Source of the DNA: CAMLHU01 sp049680185
GTDB lineage: Bacteria > Gemmatimonadota > Gemmatimonadetes > Gemmatimonadales > GWC2-71-9
DNA length: 64,000 nucleotides
Assembly: GCA_049680185.1 (NCBI GenBank)
Contig: JBAUHI010000024.1
Coordinates: forward strand, 62,001-126,000
Direction of reading: 5' to 3'
The notes beneath the pieces were generated by a model. It was not told the DNA's origin. It worked only from the letters and a program-made list of their open reading frames with translations, and made no database searches. Positions 8,474 through 16,908 of the stretch are shown one piece after another (position 1 is the first letter of the stretch; every line of letters starts with the position of its first letter). A program made the position numbers and the translations under genes.

Positions 8474-9480
8474 AGCGCGATCTCCCGCCCCTCATGCGCC
8501 GACCGATAGAGCGCTTCCAGCACCCGGTGCAGGGTCAGGTGGTCCTCGAGATCCGGCGCGTTCGCCGTACCGTTCACCGCGGCGATGAAATGCGCCCATT
8601 CCGCGCGGACGGACGCCGAGAAGGCGCTCTCGCGGCTCGAGGCACCGGTCGGCGAGACATCGACCGGGACGCCATTGAGCTCCTTCCACACCCGGAGCGG
8701 ATTGATGACCGCCGCCCCCTTGGTGCCCCGCAGGCCGACCCCCAGATGCTCTCCATCGCCGATGTGACGCCAGGTGACGTCGACGAAGATCGACTGTCCC
8801 TCCTCGCACACCACGAACGCGCTCCCCGAATGCTCGACGCCCCCTTTCCCGCCCGATCGGTCGAGCGAGGCGCTGACGCGCACCGGCTTGGGATTGCCAG
8901 CGAGCCACAGTCCGAGGTCGAGCACCGACAGCCCGAGGTCCAGCATCGCCCCGCCCCCCGACTCGGCCCGCCGCTGACGCCACCCCAGCTGCGCCCGGCT
9001 CGGCCGGAAGACATGCCACGTGCCCTGCACGACGTCGATCTGGCCCAGTTCCCCGCTCTGCACGAACCCCCGGACGGTCTGGACGTCGGTACGATAGCGG
9101 TGGTTCATCCCCACCATCACCACGCGCTCCCGCTTTTGCGCCGCCTTGGCGATCCGCTGCGCACCCTGCAGCGAGGTCGCGAGCGGCTTCTCGACCAGTG
9201 CGTGCAGGCCCGCGGAGAGTGCGGCGAGCACATGGCTTTCGTGGAGGTGATTGGGCGTCGCGATCAATAGCGCATCGAGGGCCTCCGCGCCGAGCAATTC
9301 CTCGATGTCATCGAATGCGTTCGGGACCCCGAATCGAGTGGCGAGCGCGCGGGCCTTGGGCAAGTCGCCATCGCATAGCGCAACGACCTCGATCTCGGGC
9401 ATCCGGCGGAGCACCGGGAGGTGGGCCACCTGGGTCACGGCACCGGCGCCGACGATGCCGAGTCTTAGTGGAGCGGTCAT
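8470..9480 (-). CDS. Gfo/Idh/MocA-family NAD(P)-dependent oxidoreductase
   Basis: A 336-residue dehydrogenase-like protein. Rossmann nucleotide-binding motif GIVGAGAVTQVAHLP begins at residue 8, LIATPNHLHESH and the family hallmark EKP (in HALVEKPLAT, near 100) follow, and the C-terminal half is the alpha/beta substrate domain. Substrates in the family are sugars, inositols, nucleotide sugars or biliverdin, and cannot be assigned here. The frame extends far upstream, but the ATG at 9480 is chosen because the Rossmann strand starts six residues later, as in the family. It is 23 bases downstream of the SpoIID-like gene. Confidence 0.88.
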   Translation of the reverse strand: MTAPLRLGIVGAGAVTQVAHLPVLRRMPEIEVVALCDGDLPKARALATRFGVPNAFDDIEELLGAEALDALLIATPNHLHESHVLAALSAGLHALVEKPLATSLQGAQRIAKAAQKRERVVMVGMNHRYRTDVQTVRGFVQSGELGQIDVVQGTWHVFRPSRAQLGWRQRRAESGGGAMLDLGLSVLDLGLWLAGNPKPVRVSASLDRSGGKGGVEHSGSAFVVCEEGQSIFVDVTWRHIGDGEHLGVGLRGTKGAAVINPLRVWKELNGVPVDVSPTGASSRESAFSASVRAEWAHFIAAVNGTANAPDLEDHLTLHRVLEALYRSAHEGREIAL

Positions 9481-9503
9481 GGGAACGGATCCCGTCGGAA
9501 GGG

Positions 9504-10754
9504 TCAGAACTGCCGGGTCAGCTTGGTACCCGGAAAATAGACGGAAAGGATCTGGGGATAGCGCTGTCCGGCGCGGGCACGACCGATGGCCCCCCACTGA
9601 CACAGTCCGACGCCGTGCCCCGCGCCACGCCCCACGGCCACCAGCCCCGCGACCCGACCGTTCGCCGTCCGCGCCTGCAGAGTGAACACCGCGCTGCGGA
9701 GGATGTCCTGCCCCGGCGGGAGGAGCACGCGCCGCACCGCTGGACCGGCCACGGTCACGGTACGGTCGGCCAGCCGGATCGTGAGCTGCGCGACGCGCCC
9801 CGAGGGGGTGTGGCCGGAGACCTCGATGCCGCGGACCACCGTCACCTCCGACGATCGGACGTCGGCCTCCACCGGAAGCGTGCGGCGGAGTGCCGCCATC
9901 AGCGTCTCCGCCGACCACTCCTCCCGCCACTGATACCGCGGAGAGATCCGGCAATAGGCGAGTCCATCACCATCGACATCGGCGACCGACCGGAGATATG
10001 GGCGGCGCCCGCCGGAGAAGACCTCACTGGCGTCGGCAGTACGACCCCCGCAGGTCGAATGGAAGAAGGCGTCGATCGGTCGGCCTTCCCAGGTCAGGAT
10101 CTGGCCCCGGGTCGCCCGGACCGCGCGCCAGGCCTGCGGGGTCTCTCCCTGGACCCCGTCGTAGCGCTGATCGCCGACGGTCGCGGCCAGGTCGAATCCC
10201 TGCGCGCGCCACCGGCCGGCATTCCGGACCGCATAGGTCCGTGACACCACCGCCTGCGCCATCGCGGCCTGATCGTCGCCTTCGGGATGATCGCCGAGCT
10301 CGGCCGATACCACCCCCGCCAGATACGATTCGATGCCCACCCGCTCCACCACCTGGATCCCGGCGCCGGCGCGTCGGATCTCGATCGTGCCACGATAATC
10401 ATGCCCGTTCACCCGCACGAACCCATCGGCGTCCGCCGCCGTGACGACGAGCGGAGCGGCCGCCCCGCTGGGGCCGGCATCGCCGGAGACGGAAAGGCCG
10501 GCCGCGTCGGCCGTGATGACAAGCTGGTGTCCGCTGCCGAGGTCGGTCACCGGCCGGTCGTCGCGGGCGCGCACACGGAGCGCGTCGCCGCCGCCGAGTT
10601 GGACCCGGGTGGCGGTCGCGATGAGTCCCAGCAGGAGGGTCGGTTCGCCAGCGCCGGCACCAGGGCCCGGAGCCAGGATCGGCGCGGACACAGGTGAGGC
10701 ACAGGCCGCGGCGAGGGCGGCCGCCAGGATGCCGGCCCTCCGCGCGCCGCTCAG
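9504..10754 (-). CDS. SpoIID/LytB-domain protein, probably a lipoprotein or exported, CTG start
   Basis: A SpoIID-domain protein, the family of peptidoglycan lytic or amidase-enhancing enzymes. Hallmarks are GIESYLAGVVSAELG, the QAVVSRTYAV segment, ADASEVFSGGRRPYL and the C-terminal GRGAGHGVGLCQWGA. The first GTG, at 10691, would drop the export signal. The frame continues upstream through LSGARRAGILAAALAAACA, a good signal peptide with a lipobox-like LAAAC, exactly to a CTG that overlaps the yajQ stop (CTGA, 10754-10751). I therefore place the start at CTG 10754, giving 416 residues. An ATC at 10730 preceded by GGAGGG is a less conventional alternative. The product probably acts on the cell wall in the periplasm. 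Confidence 0.75.
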   Translation of the reverse strand: MSGARRAGILAAALAAACASPVSAPILAPGPGAGAGEPTLLLGLIATATRVQLGGGDALRVRARDDRPVTDLGSGHQLVITADAAGLSVSGDAGPSGAAAPLVVTAADADGFVRVNGHDYRGTIEIRRAGAGIQVVERVGIESYLAGVVSAELGDHPEGDDQAAMAQAVVSRTYAVRNAGRWRAQGFDLAATVGDQRYDGVQGETPQAWRAVRATRGQILTWEGRPIDAFFHSTCGGRTADASEVFSGGRRPYLRSVADVDGDGLAYCRISPRYQWREEWSAETLMAALRRTLPVEADVRSSEVTVVRGIEVSGHTPSGRVAQLTIRLADRTVTVAGPAVRRVLLPPGQDILRSAVFTLQARTANGRVAGLVAVGRGAGHGVGLCQWGAIGRARAGQRYPQILSVYFPGTKLTRQF

Positions 10755-11254
10755 CTGCGGAAGTTCCCGAACTTGAGTTCGACGCTGAATTCCTTCGCCC
10801 GGAGGAAGGCGATGACCGCCTGGAGGTCGTCACGGGAGGGACCTGAGACGCGCACTTCATCGCCCTGGATCGAGGCCTGCACCTTCTTGAACCCCTCGTC
10901 CTTGATCGCCTTCACGATCGCCTTGGCGTCCTCCTTCTCGATGGCCTGCTTGAGCGTCGCCACCCGACGGACGCTCTCGCCCGCGCCGGGGATATCCTCC
11001 CCGACCTCGAGGTTCTTGAGCGGGACACCGCGCTTCGTGAGCTTGGTCGTGAGGACATCGACGAGCGATCCCATATGGAAGGCGTCATCGGCACCGAGCC
11101 GGATCTCGGTCTTGACCCGGTCGAACTCGATCGTGCAGTGGGTGCCCTTGAAGTCGTACCGCTGGGAGATCTCCTTGAGCGCCTGGTTGACCGCATTGTC
11201 GACCTCCTGCAGGTCGGCGCCGGTCGATACGTCAAAGGAGGGATTGGAGGCCAT
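10751..11254 (-). CDS. yajQ: YajQ-family cyclic-di-GMP-binding protein
   Basis: A 167-residue protein of the YajQ family, two ferredoxin-like domains, of normal length. It shows the conserved beginning SFDVSTGADLQEVDNAVNQ, QRYDFKGTH, the AIEKEDAKAIVKAIKD helix and the C-terminal SVELKFGNFR. Relatives bind c-di-GMP and act as transcription-factor partners. It precedes the SpoIID-like gene, whose apparent CTG start overlaps its stop. Between it and rpoD upstream lies a 46-base gap with one copy of the GTGAACG heptamer found in the intergenic repeat elements. Confidence 0.93.
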   Translation of the reverse strand: MASNPSFDVSTGADLQEVDNAVNQALKEISQRYDFKGTHCTIEFDRVKTEIRLGADDAFHMGSLVDVLTTKLTKRGVPLKNLEVGEDIPGAGESVRRVATLKQAIEKEDAKAIVKAIKDEGFKKVQASIQGDEVRVSGPSRDDLQAVIAFLRAKEFSVELKFGNFRS

Positions 11255-11300
11255 GCGGGGTCCTGGTGAACGGTGAAGGGAGGACGGAACCGACCGCCGG

Positions 11301-12173
11301 TCAGGAGAGGAAGCTCTCCAGCGCCTTGGCCCGGCTCACGTGGCGCAACCGGGTCAGCGCCTTTTCCTTGATCTGGCGGACCCGTTCGCGGGTGATGCCG
11401 AGCAGGCTGCCGATCTCCTCGAGCGTCATCGGTTCGGGACCGTCGAGGCCGAAATAGAGCCGGAGGATCTTGGCCTCCCGCTCCTTCAGCGTGCCCAGCA
11501 CCTCCTCGATCGACTCCGTGAGCGCATGTTCGAACGTCTCGGCGTCGGGGCCGGGATTCTGGGTGTCGGGGAGATAGTCGAGGAGCCGGTTGTCCTCGCC
11601 CGGGGTCATCGGCGCATCGAGCGAGAGATGGTTCTGCGAGATGGAGAGGGTCTTCTGGACCTCCTCGATCGTGATGTCCATCCCTTCGGCGATCTCCTTC
11701 GGCGTCGGCTCGCGCCCGAGCTCCTGCAGGAGCGCGCTGGCCCGCTTCCCGATCCGGTGGAGCGTCCCGGCGCGGTTGAGCGGCACCCGGACGATGCGGC
11801 TCTGCTCCGCCAGCGCCTGGAGGATGGCCTGCCGGATCCACCAGACGGCGTAGGAGATGAACTTGATCCCCTTCGTCTCGTCGAACTTGTGGGCGGCCCG
11901 GATGAGCCCGAGGTTCCCCTCGTTGATCAGGTCGGAGAGGGACACACCCTGGTTCTGGTATTTCTTGGAGACCGACACCACGAAGCGGAGGTTGCTGCGG
12001 ACCAGCTTGTCGAGCGACTCAGCATTACCCACGCGAATGCCCTGCGCCAGGCGGACCTCTTCATCCTGCGAGATGAGCGGATACTTGCTGATCTCACGAA
12101 GATACTGGTCGAGCGAGCCCTCATCCGCGAGGGACGGGCCGCGCTTGCCGGTTCCGACCTGCATCGGGCGCAT
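11301..12173 (-). CDS. rpoD: Primary-type RNA polymerase sigma factor, short RpoD/SigA
   Basis: A 290-residue sigma-70 protein. Region 1.2 (SLDQYLREISKYPLIS), region 2 with core-binding and -10-reading segments (SDLINEGNLGLIRAAHKF, FISYAVWWIRQAI), region 3 and region 4.2 (LEEIGSLLGITRERVRQIKEKAL) are complete. Region 1.1 and the long non-conserved insert are absent, as in the short primary sigma factors of Bacteroidetes and relatives. The start at 12173 gives MRPMQVGTGKRG; no strong ribosome-binding site is visible. It probably reads the TANNTTYC boxes noted across the window. A promoter lies about 165 bases upstream. Confidence 0.93.
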   Translation of the reverse strand: MRPMQVGTGKRGPSLADEGSLDQYLREISKYPLISQDEEVRLAQGIRVGNAESLDKLVRSNLRFVVSVSKKYQNQGVSLSDLINEGNLGLIRAAHKFDETKGIKFISYAVWWIRQAILQALAEQSRIVRVPLNRAGTLHRIGKRASALLQELGREPTPKEIAEGMDITIEEVQKTLSISQNHLSLDAPMTPGEDNRLLDYLPDTQNPGPDAETFEHALTESIEEVLGTLKEREAKILRLYFGLDGPEPMTLEEIGSLLGITRERVRQIKEKALTRLRHVSRAKALESFLS

Positions 12174-12336
12174 GGATCAGGGAGTCTCGATGGAACGGTA
12201 CGATTCAGCGGCCCGGGCGCCACGGACGGCAGCGCGCACGAGCAACGCAAGGTTCCTGCGGTCTGGGAGCGGTATCCACCAGGAAGATCTCACTCGCACG
12301 CGCCCCGGACGTGAGGCGCCGCGTCCAACTGCCGGA

Positions 12337-12365
12337 ACCTTAGCCGAGGCGTCAGGGTGGCGCAA
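12337..12365 (-). promoter_or_regulatory. Candidate rpoD promoter
   Basis: On the minus strand TTGCGC (12365-12360), a 17-base spacer and TAAGGT (12342-12337) form a sigma-70-type promoter between the aldehyde dehydrogenase 3' end and rpoD. It implies a 5' leader of about 155 nt, unusually long here. The rest of this 205-base gap shows no gene. Confidence 0.5.
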
Positions 12366-12378
12366 CGGTCCGATGGCA

Positions 12379-13872
12379 TCAGACCTCGCCGTAATTGTCG
12401 ATCTGCGCCCGCTGCAGCGTGCCGGAGTAGTCGACGTATCCTACCTTGGTCTCGGAATAGAATTCGTAGACCTCCCACCCACCCTCGCGATGCCCGTTGC
12501 CGGTCTGCTTCACGCCGCCGAAGGGCAGGTGCGCCTCGGCACCGATGGTCGGTGCGTTGATATAGGTGATCCCGTTGTCGAGATCCTGCATTGCCCGGAA
12601 GGCCGAGTTCACGTTGCGGGTGTAGAGTGAGCTCGAGAGTCCGTACTGGACCGAGTTGTTGACGCGGATCGCATCGTCGAGCGAGCTGACGGGGATCACG
12701 GTCAGGACCGGACCGAAGATCTCTTCCTGCGCCAGGCGGCTCCTGGCCCCGGCACCGGTGAAGATCGTGGGCCGGTAGAACCATCCCTCCGCCGTCCCTG
12801 CCCCCGCCGGCCGCTTGCCTCCGGTCACGAGCTCAAGCCCTTCGGTCAGGCCAATCTCGACATACCGCTCCACCTTTTCCCGCGCCACCTGGTGGATGAG
12901 CGGTCCCACATCCGTCCCCGCCTTGCGGCCATCGCCCAGGCGCAGCTTCGCCGCGGCATCGGCCACGCGGGCCACGAACCGATCGTGGACCTTCCGGTGG
13001 ATGATGAGCCGACTGGTCGCGGTGCATCGCTGCCCGGTGGTGCCAAAGGCGCCCCAGAGGACGCCGTCGAGCGCCAGGTCGAGGTCGGCGTCGTCCATCA
13101 CGATCATCGCGTTCTTGCCGCCCATCTCGAGCGACAGCCGCTTGTGCATCCGGCCGCAGGTCTCCCCGATGAACGATCCCGTCGCGGTCGATCCGGTGAA
13201 CGAGATGACCGGCACGTCGGGATGCTCCACCAGCGCCTTCCCCGCCACCTCGCCGCGACCATGCACCAGCTGGATGACCTCCGGCGGGAGCCCCGCCTCC
13301 AGCGCGAGCTCGACCAGCCGATGCACCGTGTGGGGCACGTCCTCGCTCGGCTTGATGATCACGGCATTTCCGCACAGGAGCGCCGGGAACATCTTCCAGG
13401 TGGGGATCGCCATCGGGAAGTTGAACGGCGTCACCAGACCGCACACGCCGATCGGACGCCGGAAGCTCATTGCCCACTTGTCGCGCAGCTCCGATGGCAC
13501 CGTGTGACCGAAGAGCCGCCGGCCTTCACTGGCGGCGTAGTACGCCGTGTCGATCCCCTCCTGGACATCACCCCGGGTCTCGGCCAGGACCTTGCCCATC
13601 TCGCGGGTCATCCCGTCGGCGAGCTCCTCTTTGTGCTCCACCAGGAGATCGCCCAATCGCCGCAACACATCCCCACGCGCGGGCGCCGGGGTCCGCTTCC
13701 AGATCTCGAACCCGCGCTTGGCGCTCTTGACCGCGTCGGCGACGTCCCGTCGTCCGGAATCGGGGAACTTCCCGATGAGGTCGCGCACCTGGGCGGGATT
13801 CCGGACCTCGAAGTGCTTGCCGGTGGACGGCGCGACCCAGCGGCCGCCGATGAAGTTCTTGAATGTGGGCAT
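12379..13872 (-). CDS. NAD(P)-dependent aldehyde dehydrogenase
   Basis: A 497-residue enzyme of the ALDH superfamily oxidising an aldehyde to the acid. Catalytic Cys283 lies in GTTGQRCTATSR and general-base Glu249 in LEMGGKNA, 34 residues apart as expected. The cofactor segments TPFNFPMAIPTWKMFPALL and FTGSTATGSFIG are present. The sequence resembles the semialdehyde dehydrogenases (ketoglutarate- or aminoadipate-semialdehyde type) more than betaine-aldehyde enzymes, but the substrate cannot be fixed. It is monocistronic or the last gene after dinB, 48 bases downstream of it, with a GC-rich inverted repeat (GCCGACGGC) in the gap. Confidence 0.92.
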   Translation of the reverse strand: MPTFKNFIGGRWVAPSTGKHFEVRNPAQVRDLIGKFPDSGRRDVADAVKSAKRGFEIWKRTPAPARGDVLRRLGDLLVEHKEELADGMTREMGKVLAETRGDVQEGIDTAYYAASEGRRLFGHTVPSELRDKWAMSFRRPIGVCGLVTPFNFPMAIPTWKMFPALLCGNAVIIKPSEDVPHTVHRLVELALEAGLPPEVIQLVHGRGEVAGKALVEHPDVPVISFTGSTATGSFIGETCGRMHKRLSLEMGGKNAMIVMDDADLDLALDGVLWGAFGTTGQRCTATSRLIIHRKVHDRFVARVADAAAKLRLGDGRKAGTDVGPLIHQVAREKVERYVEIGLTEGLELVTGGKRPAGAGTAEGWFYRPTIFTGAGARSRLAQEEIFGPVLTVIPVSSLDDAIRVNNSVQYGLSSSLYTRNVNSAFRAMQDLDNGITYINAPTIGAEAHLPFGGVKQTGNGHREGGWEVYEFYSETKVGYVDYSGTLQRAQIDNYGEV

Positions 13873-13920
13873 GGATGCAGATCCGCTGAATGAGTGTGTG
13901 GTCGCGGGCCGACGGCCGGC

Positions 13921-14436
13921 TCACGGAGTCCGGGCGGAGGGCAGTTCGGTGGTCGCGAGCGCACCCACCGCGGCCGAGCTGCCGGTGACCGCCCGGCGAT
14001 GATAATCGACCTGACCCAGGTGATACGTCAGGTGCGCGGCGAGATGGACGAGCCATTCGTCGGTGCGGACGGTCATCCCGCCGCCACCGGCCGGGCCCGG
14101 GTACTGCTCGGGCAATGCGCGCCCGTCCAGCCCGAGGCGGACGGCCTTCTCGGCGTCTCCGATGCGCCGCACCAGCTCGCCTCGCGGGACGCCGCGATCG
14201 GCGAACTCGGCGGCGCGGTCGCGCACGTAGCCGCTGCCGCCAAGGATGGCACCGACGAAATGCTGCAGATTCCCCGCCACATGGAGCGCGAGGGTCCCAG
14301 CCGCGTTGGGAAAACCGGCCGGACAGGCCCAGACCGATTCGTCATCTGGATACGCCTCGACCTCGCGCCGGAACGCTGCCAGATCGCGCAGCAGCACTGC
14401 ACGGACCGGGGGCACCACCGCCGCCACGCCGCTCAC
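13921..14436 (-). CDS. DinB-family (YfiT-like) four-helix metal-binding protein
   Basis: A 171-residue protein of the DinB/YfiT superfamily. The metal-binding histidines fit HVAGNLQHFVG (near residue 52-62) and HLAAHLTYHLGQVDYH (131-146), giving the His triad typical of the fold. Family members include thiol S-transferases and metal-dependent hydrolases; the substrate is unknown. The GTG start at 14436 overlaps the stop of the preceding membrane-protein gene (GTGA), which fixes the start although the frame is open much farther upstream. It is the last gene of the larE-led operon. Confidence 0.8.
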   Translation of the reverse strand: MSGVAAVVPPVRAVLLRDLAAFRREVEAYPDDESVWACPAGFPNAAGTLALHVAGNLQHFVGAILGGSGYVRDRAAEFADRGVPRGELVRRIGDAEKAVRLGLDGRALPEQYPGPAGGGGMTVRTDEWLVHLAAHLTYHLGQVDYHRRAVTGSSAAVGALATTELPSARTP

Positions 14437-14891
14437 GGGCACATCCACGTCAACGCGACCTTGGCATAGCCGACCCGCGGAAGGATCGCCTGCGCGGCGA
14501 GGATCAGTCCGGAAATGAGCACCAGCATCGCCACGCCATGCGCCGCACCCATCCGGCGCTTCCACGTGGCCAGGATATTCCAGACCCCCGCGACGATCAC
14601 CACCAGCACCGCCCCCAGATAGCCGTAGAGCGACCATCCGCAGAGATGCTGGTAGGGCCAAGACCAGACGCCCAGCGCGATCGCCGCGCCGAAGAGCACC
14701 CGGATCCAGGCGCCGAGGAAGGCGCGGGCACCTTTGGGTGCCGCAGCCGGAGCGGCGGCCGGTGCCGCCGCCGGGGCACCGGTCGCCCGGGCGGCGGGTG
14801 GCTGGCCCGGCTTGGCTTCGGGCAGCTTGGCGATCTCGCGGTCGATCGCCGCGAGTTCCTTGTCCCAATCACGCGGTTGGTCTGCCATCAT
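14433..14891 (-). CDS. Small membrane protein of unknown function
   Basis: A 152-residue protein not recognised. A charged N-terminus (ADQPRDWDKELAAIDREIAKL) is followed by an Ala/Pro-rich linker (about 35-60) and about three membrane helices: FLGAWIRVLFGAAIALGVW, YLGAVLVVIVAGVWNIL and GVAMLVLISGLILAAQAIL. The ATG at 14891 overlaps the response-regulator stop (ATGA); a second ATG directly follows. Position suggests it is co-expressed with the sigma-54-type regulator and the DinB protein. Confidence 0.65.
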   Translation of the reverse strand: MMADQPRDWDKELAAIDREIAKLPEAKPGQPPAARATGAPAAAPAAAPAAAPKGARAFLGAWIRVLFGAAIALGVWSWPYQHLCGWSLYGYLGAVLVVIVAGVWNILATWKRRMGAAHGVAMLVLISGLILAAQAILPRVGYAKVALTWMCP

Positions 14892-16270
14892 CCATCCCGG
14901 CTGAGGCCGTAGCGTTCGATCTTCTTGTAGAGGTTGGAGCGGGGCATCTTGAGCGCCCGGGCGGTCTCCGAGACGTTCCATTCGTGCTCCCGGAGCTTCT
15001 GCGCCAGGAAGGCCCGCTCCGCGTCGAGCTTGAACTGTTCGAAGCTGCCGTCGCCGGCCTCCCCACCCTCGTCATCTGGATCGGCGGCGCCGCCCCCGAC
15101 CCCGCCGGCGCCGAGCACCCGCTCAACGTCCGCCCCGGTGACGGCCTTGCCATCCGCCAGGATCAGCAGACGCTCGATCGCATTGCGGAGTTCCCGGATG
15201 TTGCCGGGCCACTCCCGCCGCCCCAGCGCCTGGAGCGAGCCCGCATCGAAGGTGCGCAGCGGCGATCCGCTCTCCCGGGCGAGGATCCCGACGAAGTGAC
15301 CGACCAGCGCCGGGATGTCCTCGCGCCGCTCCCGCAGCGGCGGCACATGGATCGGCAGCACGTTGAGCCGGTAGTAGAGATCCTCCCGGAACCGGCCGGC
15401 CGAGATCTCCTCGTCCAATCGCTTGTTGGTCGCTGCCAGCACGCGGACATCCACCGCCACCGATCTGGCCCCGCCGACCCGCGTGATGATCCCCTCCTGC
15501 AATGCCCGCAGCACCTTGGCCTGCGCCGACAGCGCCATGTCCCCGACCTCGTCGAGGAAGATGGTCCCGCCGTCGGCCTGCTCGAATTTCCCGGCGCGAT
15601 CGGCCACGGCACCGGTGAACGAACCCTTGATGTGCCCGAACAGCTCACTTTCGATCAGCTCCGACGGGATCGCCGCGCAGTTGACCTCGACGAACGGCCC
15701 CGCCGCCCGCAGGGACGCCTGGTGGATCCCGCGGGCCACCAGCTCCTTGCCGCTCCCATTTTCGCCGGTGATGAGCACCCGGGCCGGCGTCGGCGCCACC
15801 TTCGCCATCAACTCGCGGACCTCCAGCAGCGCCGCGCTCGCACCGATCATCGCGTTGCGCAGGTCGGCGGCGCCTTTCAACTCGGCGTGCTCGCGGCGCA
15901 GCGTCGCAGTGGCGAGCGCATTCCGCACCGTCACCAGCAATCGGTCGCTGTCGAGCGGCTTTTCCAGGAAATCGAACGCCCCCCGCCGCGTTGCCTCGAC
16001 AGCGGTCGCGATCGTGCCGTGGCCGGAGATCATCACCACCGGCGCCGGCGGCTCGAGCCCGGCCAAGCGCGAGAGCGTATCGAGCCCATCCAGGCCGGCC
16101 ATCTTGACGTCGAGGAACACGAGCCGGGGGCGGAACTCGGGGTACACGGTGATCGCCTCGCCACCGGTGGCCGCGGTCCGGACCACGAAACCCTCGTACT
16201 CCAGCACCTGCTTCAACGCCTCGCGGATGCCAGGCTCATCATCCACGACCAGGATGCGCTCACCGCTCAC
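14888..16270 (-). CDS. Sigma-54-dependent response regulator (NtrC/NtrX-like)
   Basis: A 460-residue three-domain activator. The receiver domain (5-120) has phospho-acceptor Asp54 in VFLDVKMAG. The AAA+ domain has Walker A GENGSGKE (169-176), the sigma-54 contact loop GSFTGA (216-221, usual form GAFTGA) and Walker B GGTIFLDE (234-241). The C-terminal Fis-type helix-turn-helix is VSETARALKMPRSNLYKKIERYGL. The GTG start at 16270 overlaps the preceding stop (GTGA). No histidine kinase gene is adjacent; the NtrY-like kinase some 12 kb away is a possible partner. Whether the A-to-S change in the contact loop weakens sigma-54 interaction is open. Confidence 0.92.
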   Translation of the reverse strand: MSGERILVVDDEPGIREALKQVLEYEGFVVRTAATGGEAITVYPEFRPRLVFLDVKMAGLDGLDTLSRLAGLEPPAPVVMISGHGTIATAVEATRRGAFDFLEKPLDSDRLLVTVRNALATATLRREHAELKGAADLRNAMIGASAALLEVRELMAKVAPTPARVLITGENGSGKELVARGIHQASLRAAGPFVEVNCAAIPSELIESELFGHIKGSFTGAVADRAGKFEQADGGTIFLDEVGDMALSAQAKVLRALQEGIITRVGGARSVAVDVRVLAATNKRLDEEISAGRFREDLYYRLNVLPIHVPPLRERREDIPALVGHFVGILARESGSPLRTFDAGSLQALGRREWPGNIRELRNAIERLLILADGKAVTGADVERVLGAGGVGGGAADPDDEGGEAGDGSFEQFKLDAERAFLAQKLREHEWNVSETARALKMPRSNLYKKIERYGLSRDG

Positions 16271-16908
16271 GGCGCACCTCCATAGATGGTCACCGCGCTC
16301 GGCGTGATCCGGAGCGCCCGCACCCCGGCCGGCAACGTGATCGGGACCGCGCCATCGGCAGAGCCACCGAGGCTGGCCTGCACCAGCCGCTGGACCATCG
16401 ACCCCGGGATCCGGACGCCGCGGATGCGGAGCGCATCCACCTGCCATTCGGCATTCCGGGGTCCGAGCACCCGCACGTCGCCACCCACCCGAACCCACTC
16501 CTTGGGCCGAAGCAGTCCCGAGAGGGGCCCGAGCGCCGCCTTGGGGATCACCTCGGTGTCGAGGCGCGCCGTGACCTGCACCCGGCCAGCGCCGAGCGTC
16601 ACCGCGACCGAATCCAGGTGCGTCCGCAACGCAGGCCCGAATCCGTGGGCCAGCAGCGCCGCCAGCTCGGCCGCGGTGAGCCGCACCGAGTCGGCACGCC
16701 ACCCATTCAGGCTGTCCACCTTGTCCTGCGCCGACGCCAGCGCCGCTGGTGACGCATAGCCCGATGCGGGGGCACTTTCCCCCTGCCCGCCGCGCCAGAA
16801 CTCCCACATCGTGTGGAACTCATGACGCCAATGCCATCCCACCGCGACCACTGCCGCCAGCAGGAACAGTAGCACCAGCCGGACCACACCCTTGAGGCAA
16901 CCCATCAT
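16267..16908 (-). CDS. Membrane-anchored protein of unknown function
   Basis: A 213-residue protein not recognised. A single hydrophobic segment near the N-terminus (about 8-25, VVRLVLLFLLAAVVAVGW) would anchor it in the inner membrane. The rest is predicted extracytoplasmic, with a beta-rich stretch of alternating hydrophobic residues (about 100-210) resembling a lipid- or ligand-binding sheet. The ATG at 16908 overlaps the thpR stop (ATGA) and its own stop overlaps the response regulator (GTGA), so it may be co-regulated with or sensed through that regulator. Confidence 0.65.
   Translation of the reverse strand: MMGCLKGVVRLVLLFLLAAVVAVGWHWRHEFHTMWEFWRGGQGESAPASGYASPAALASAQDKVDSLNGWRADSVRLTAAELAALLAHGFGPALRTHLDSVAVTLGAGRVQVTARLDTEVIPKAALGPLSGLLRPKEWVRVGGDVRVLGPRNAEWQVDALRIRGVRIPGSMVQRLVQASLGGSADGAVPITLPAGVRALRITPSAVTIYGGAP

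Noticed and set aside
14738..16285. Long plus-strand open frame opposite the response regulator
   Set aside because: It is an antisense shadow produced by high-GC codon bias; its sequence is Arg/Pro/Gly-rich without motifs, while the minus strand encodes a complete AAA+ regulator.
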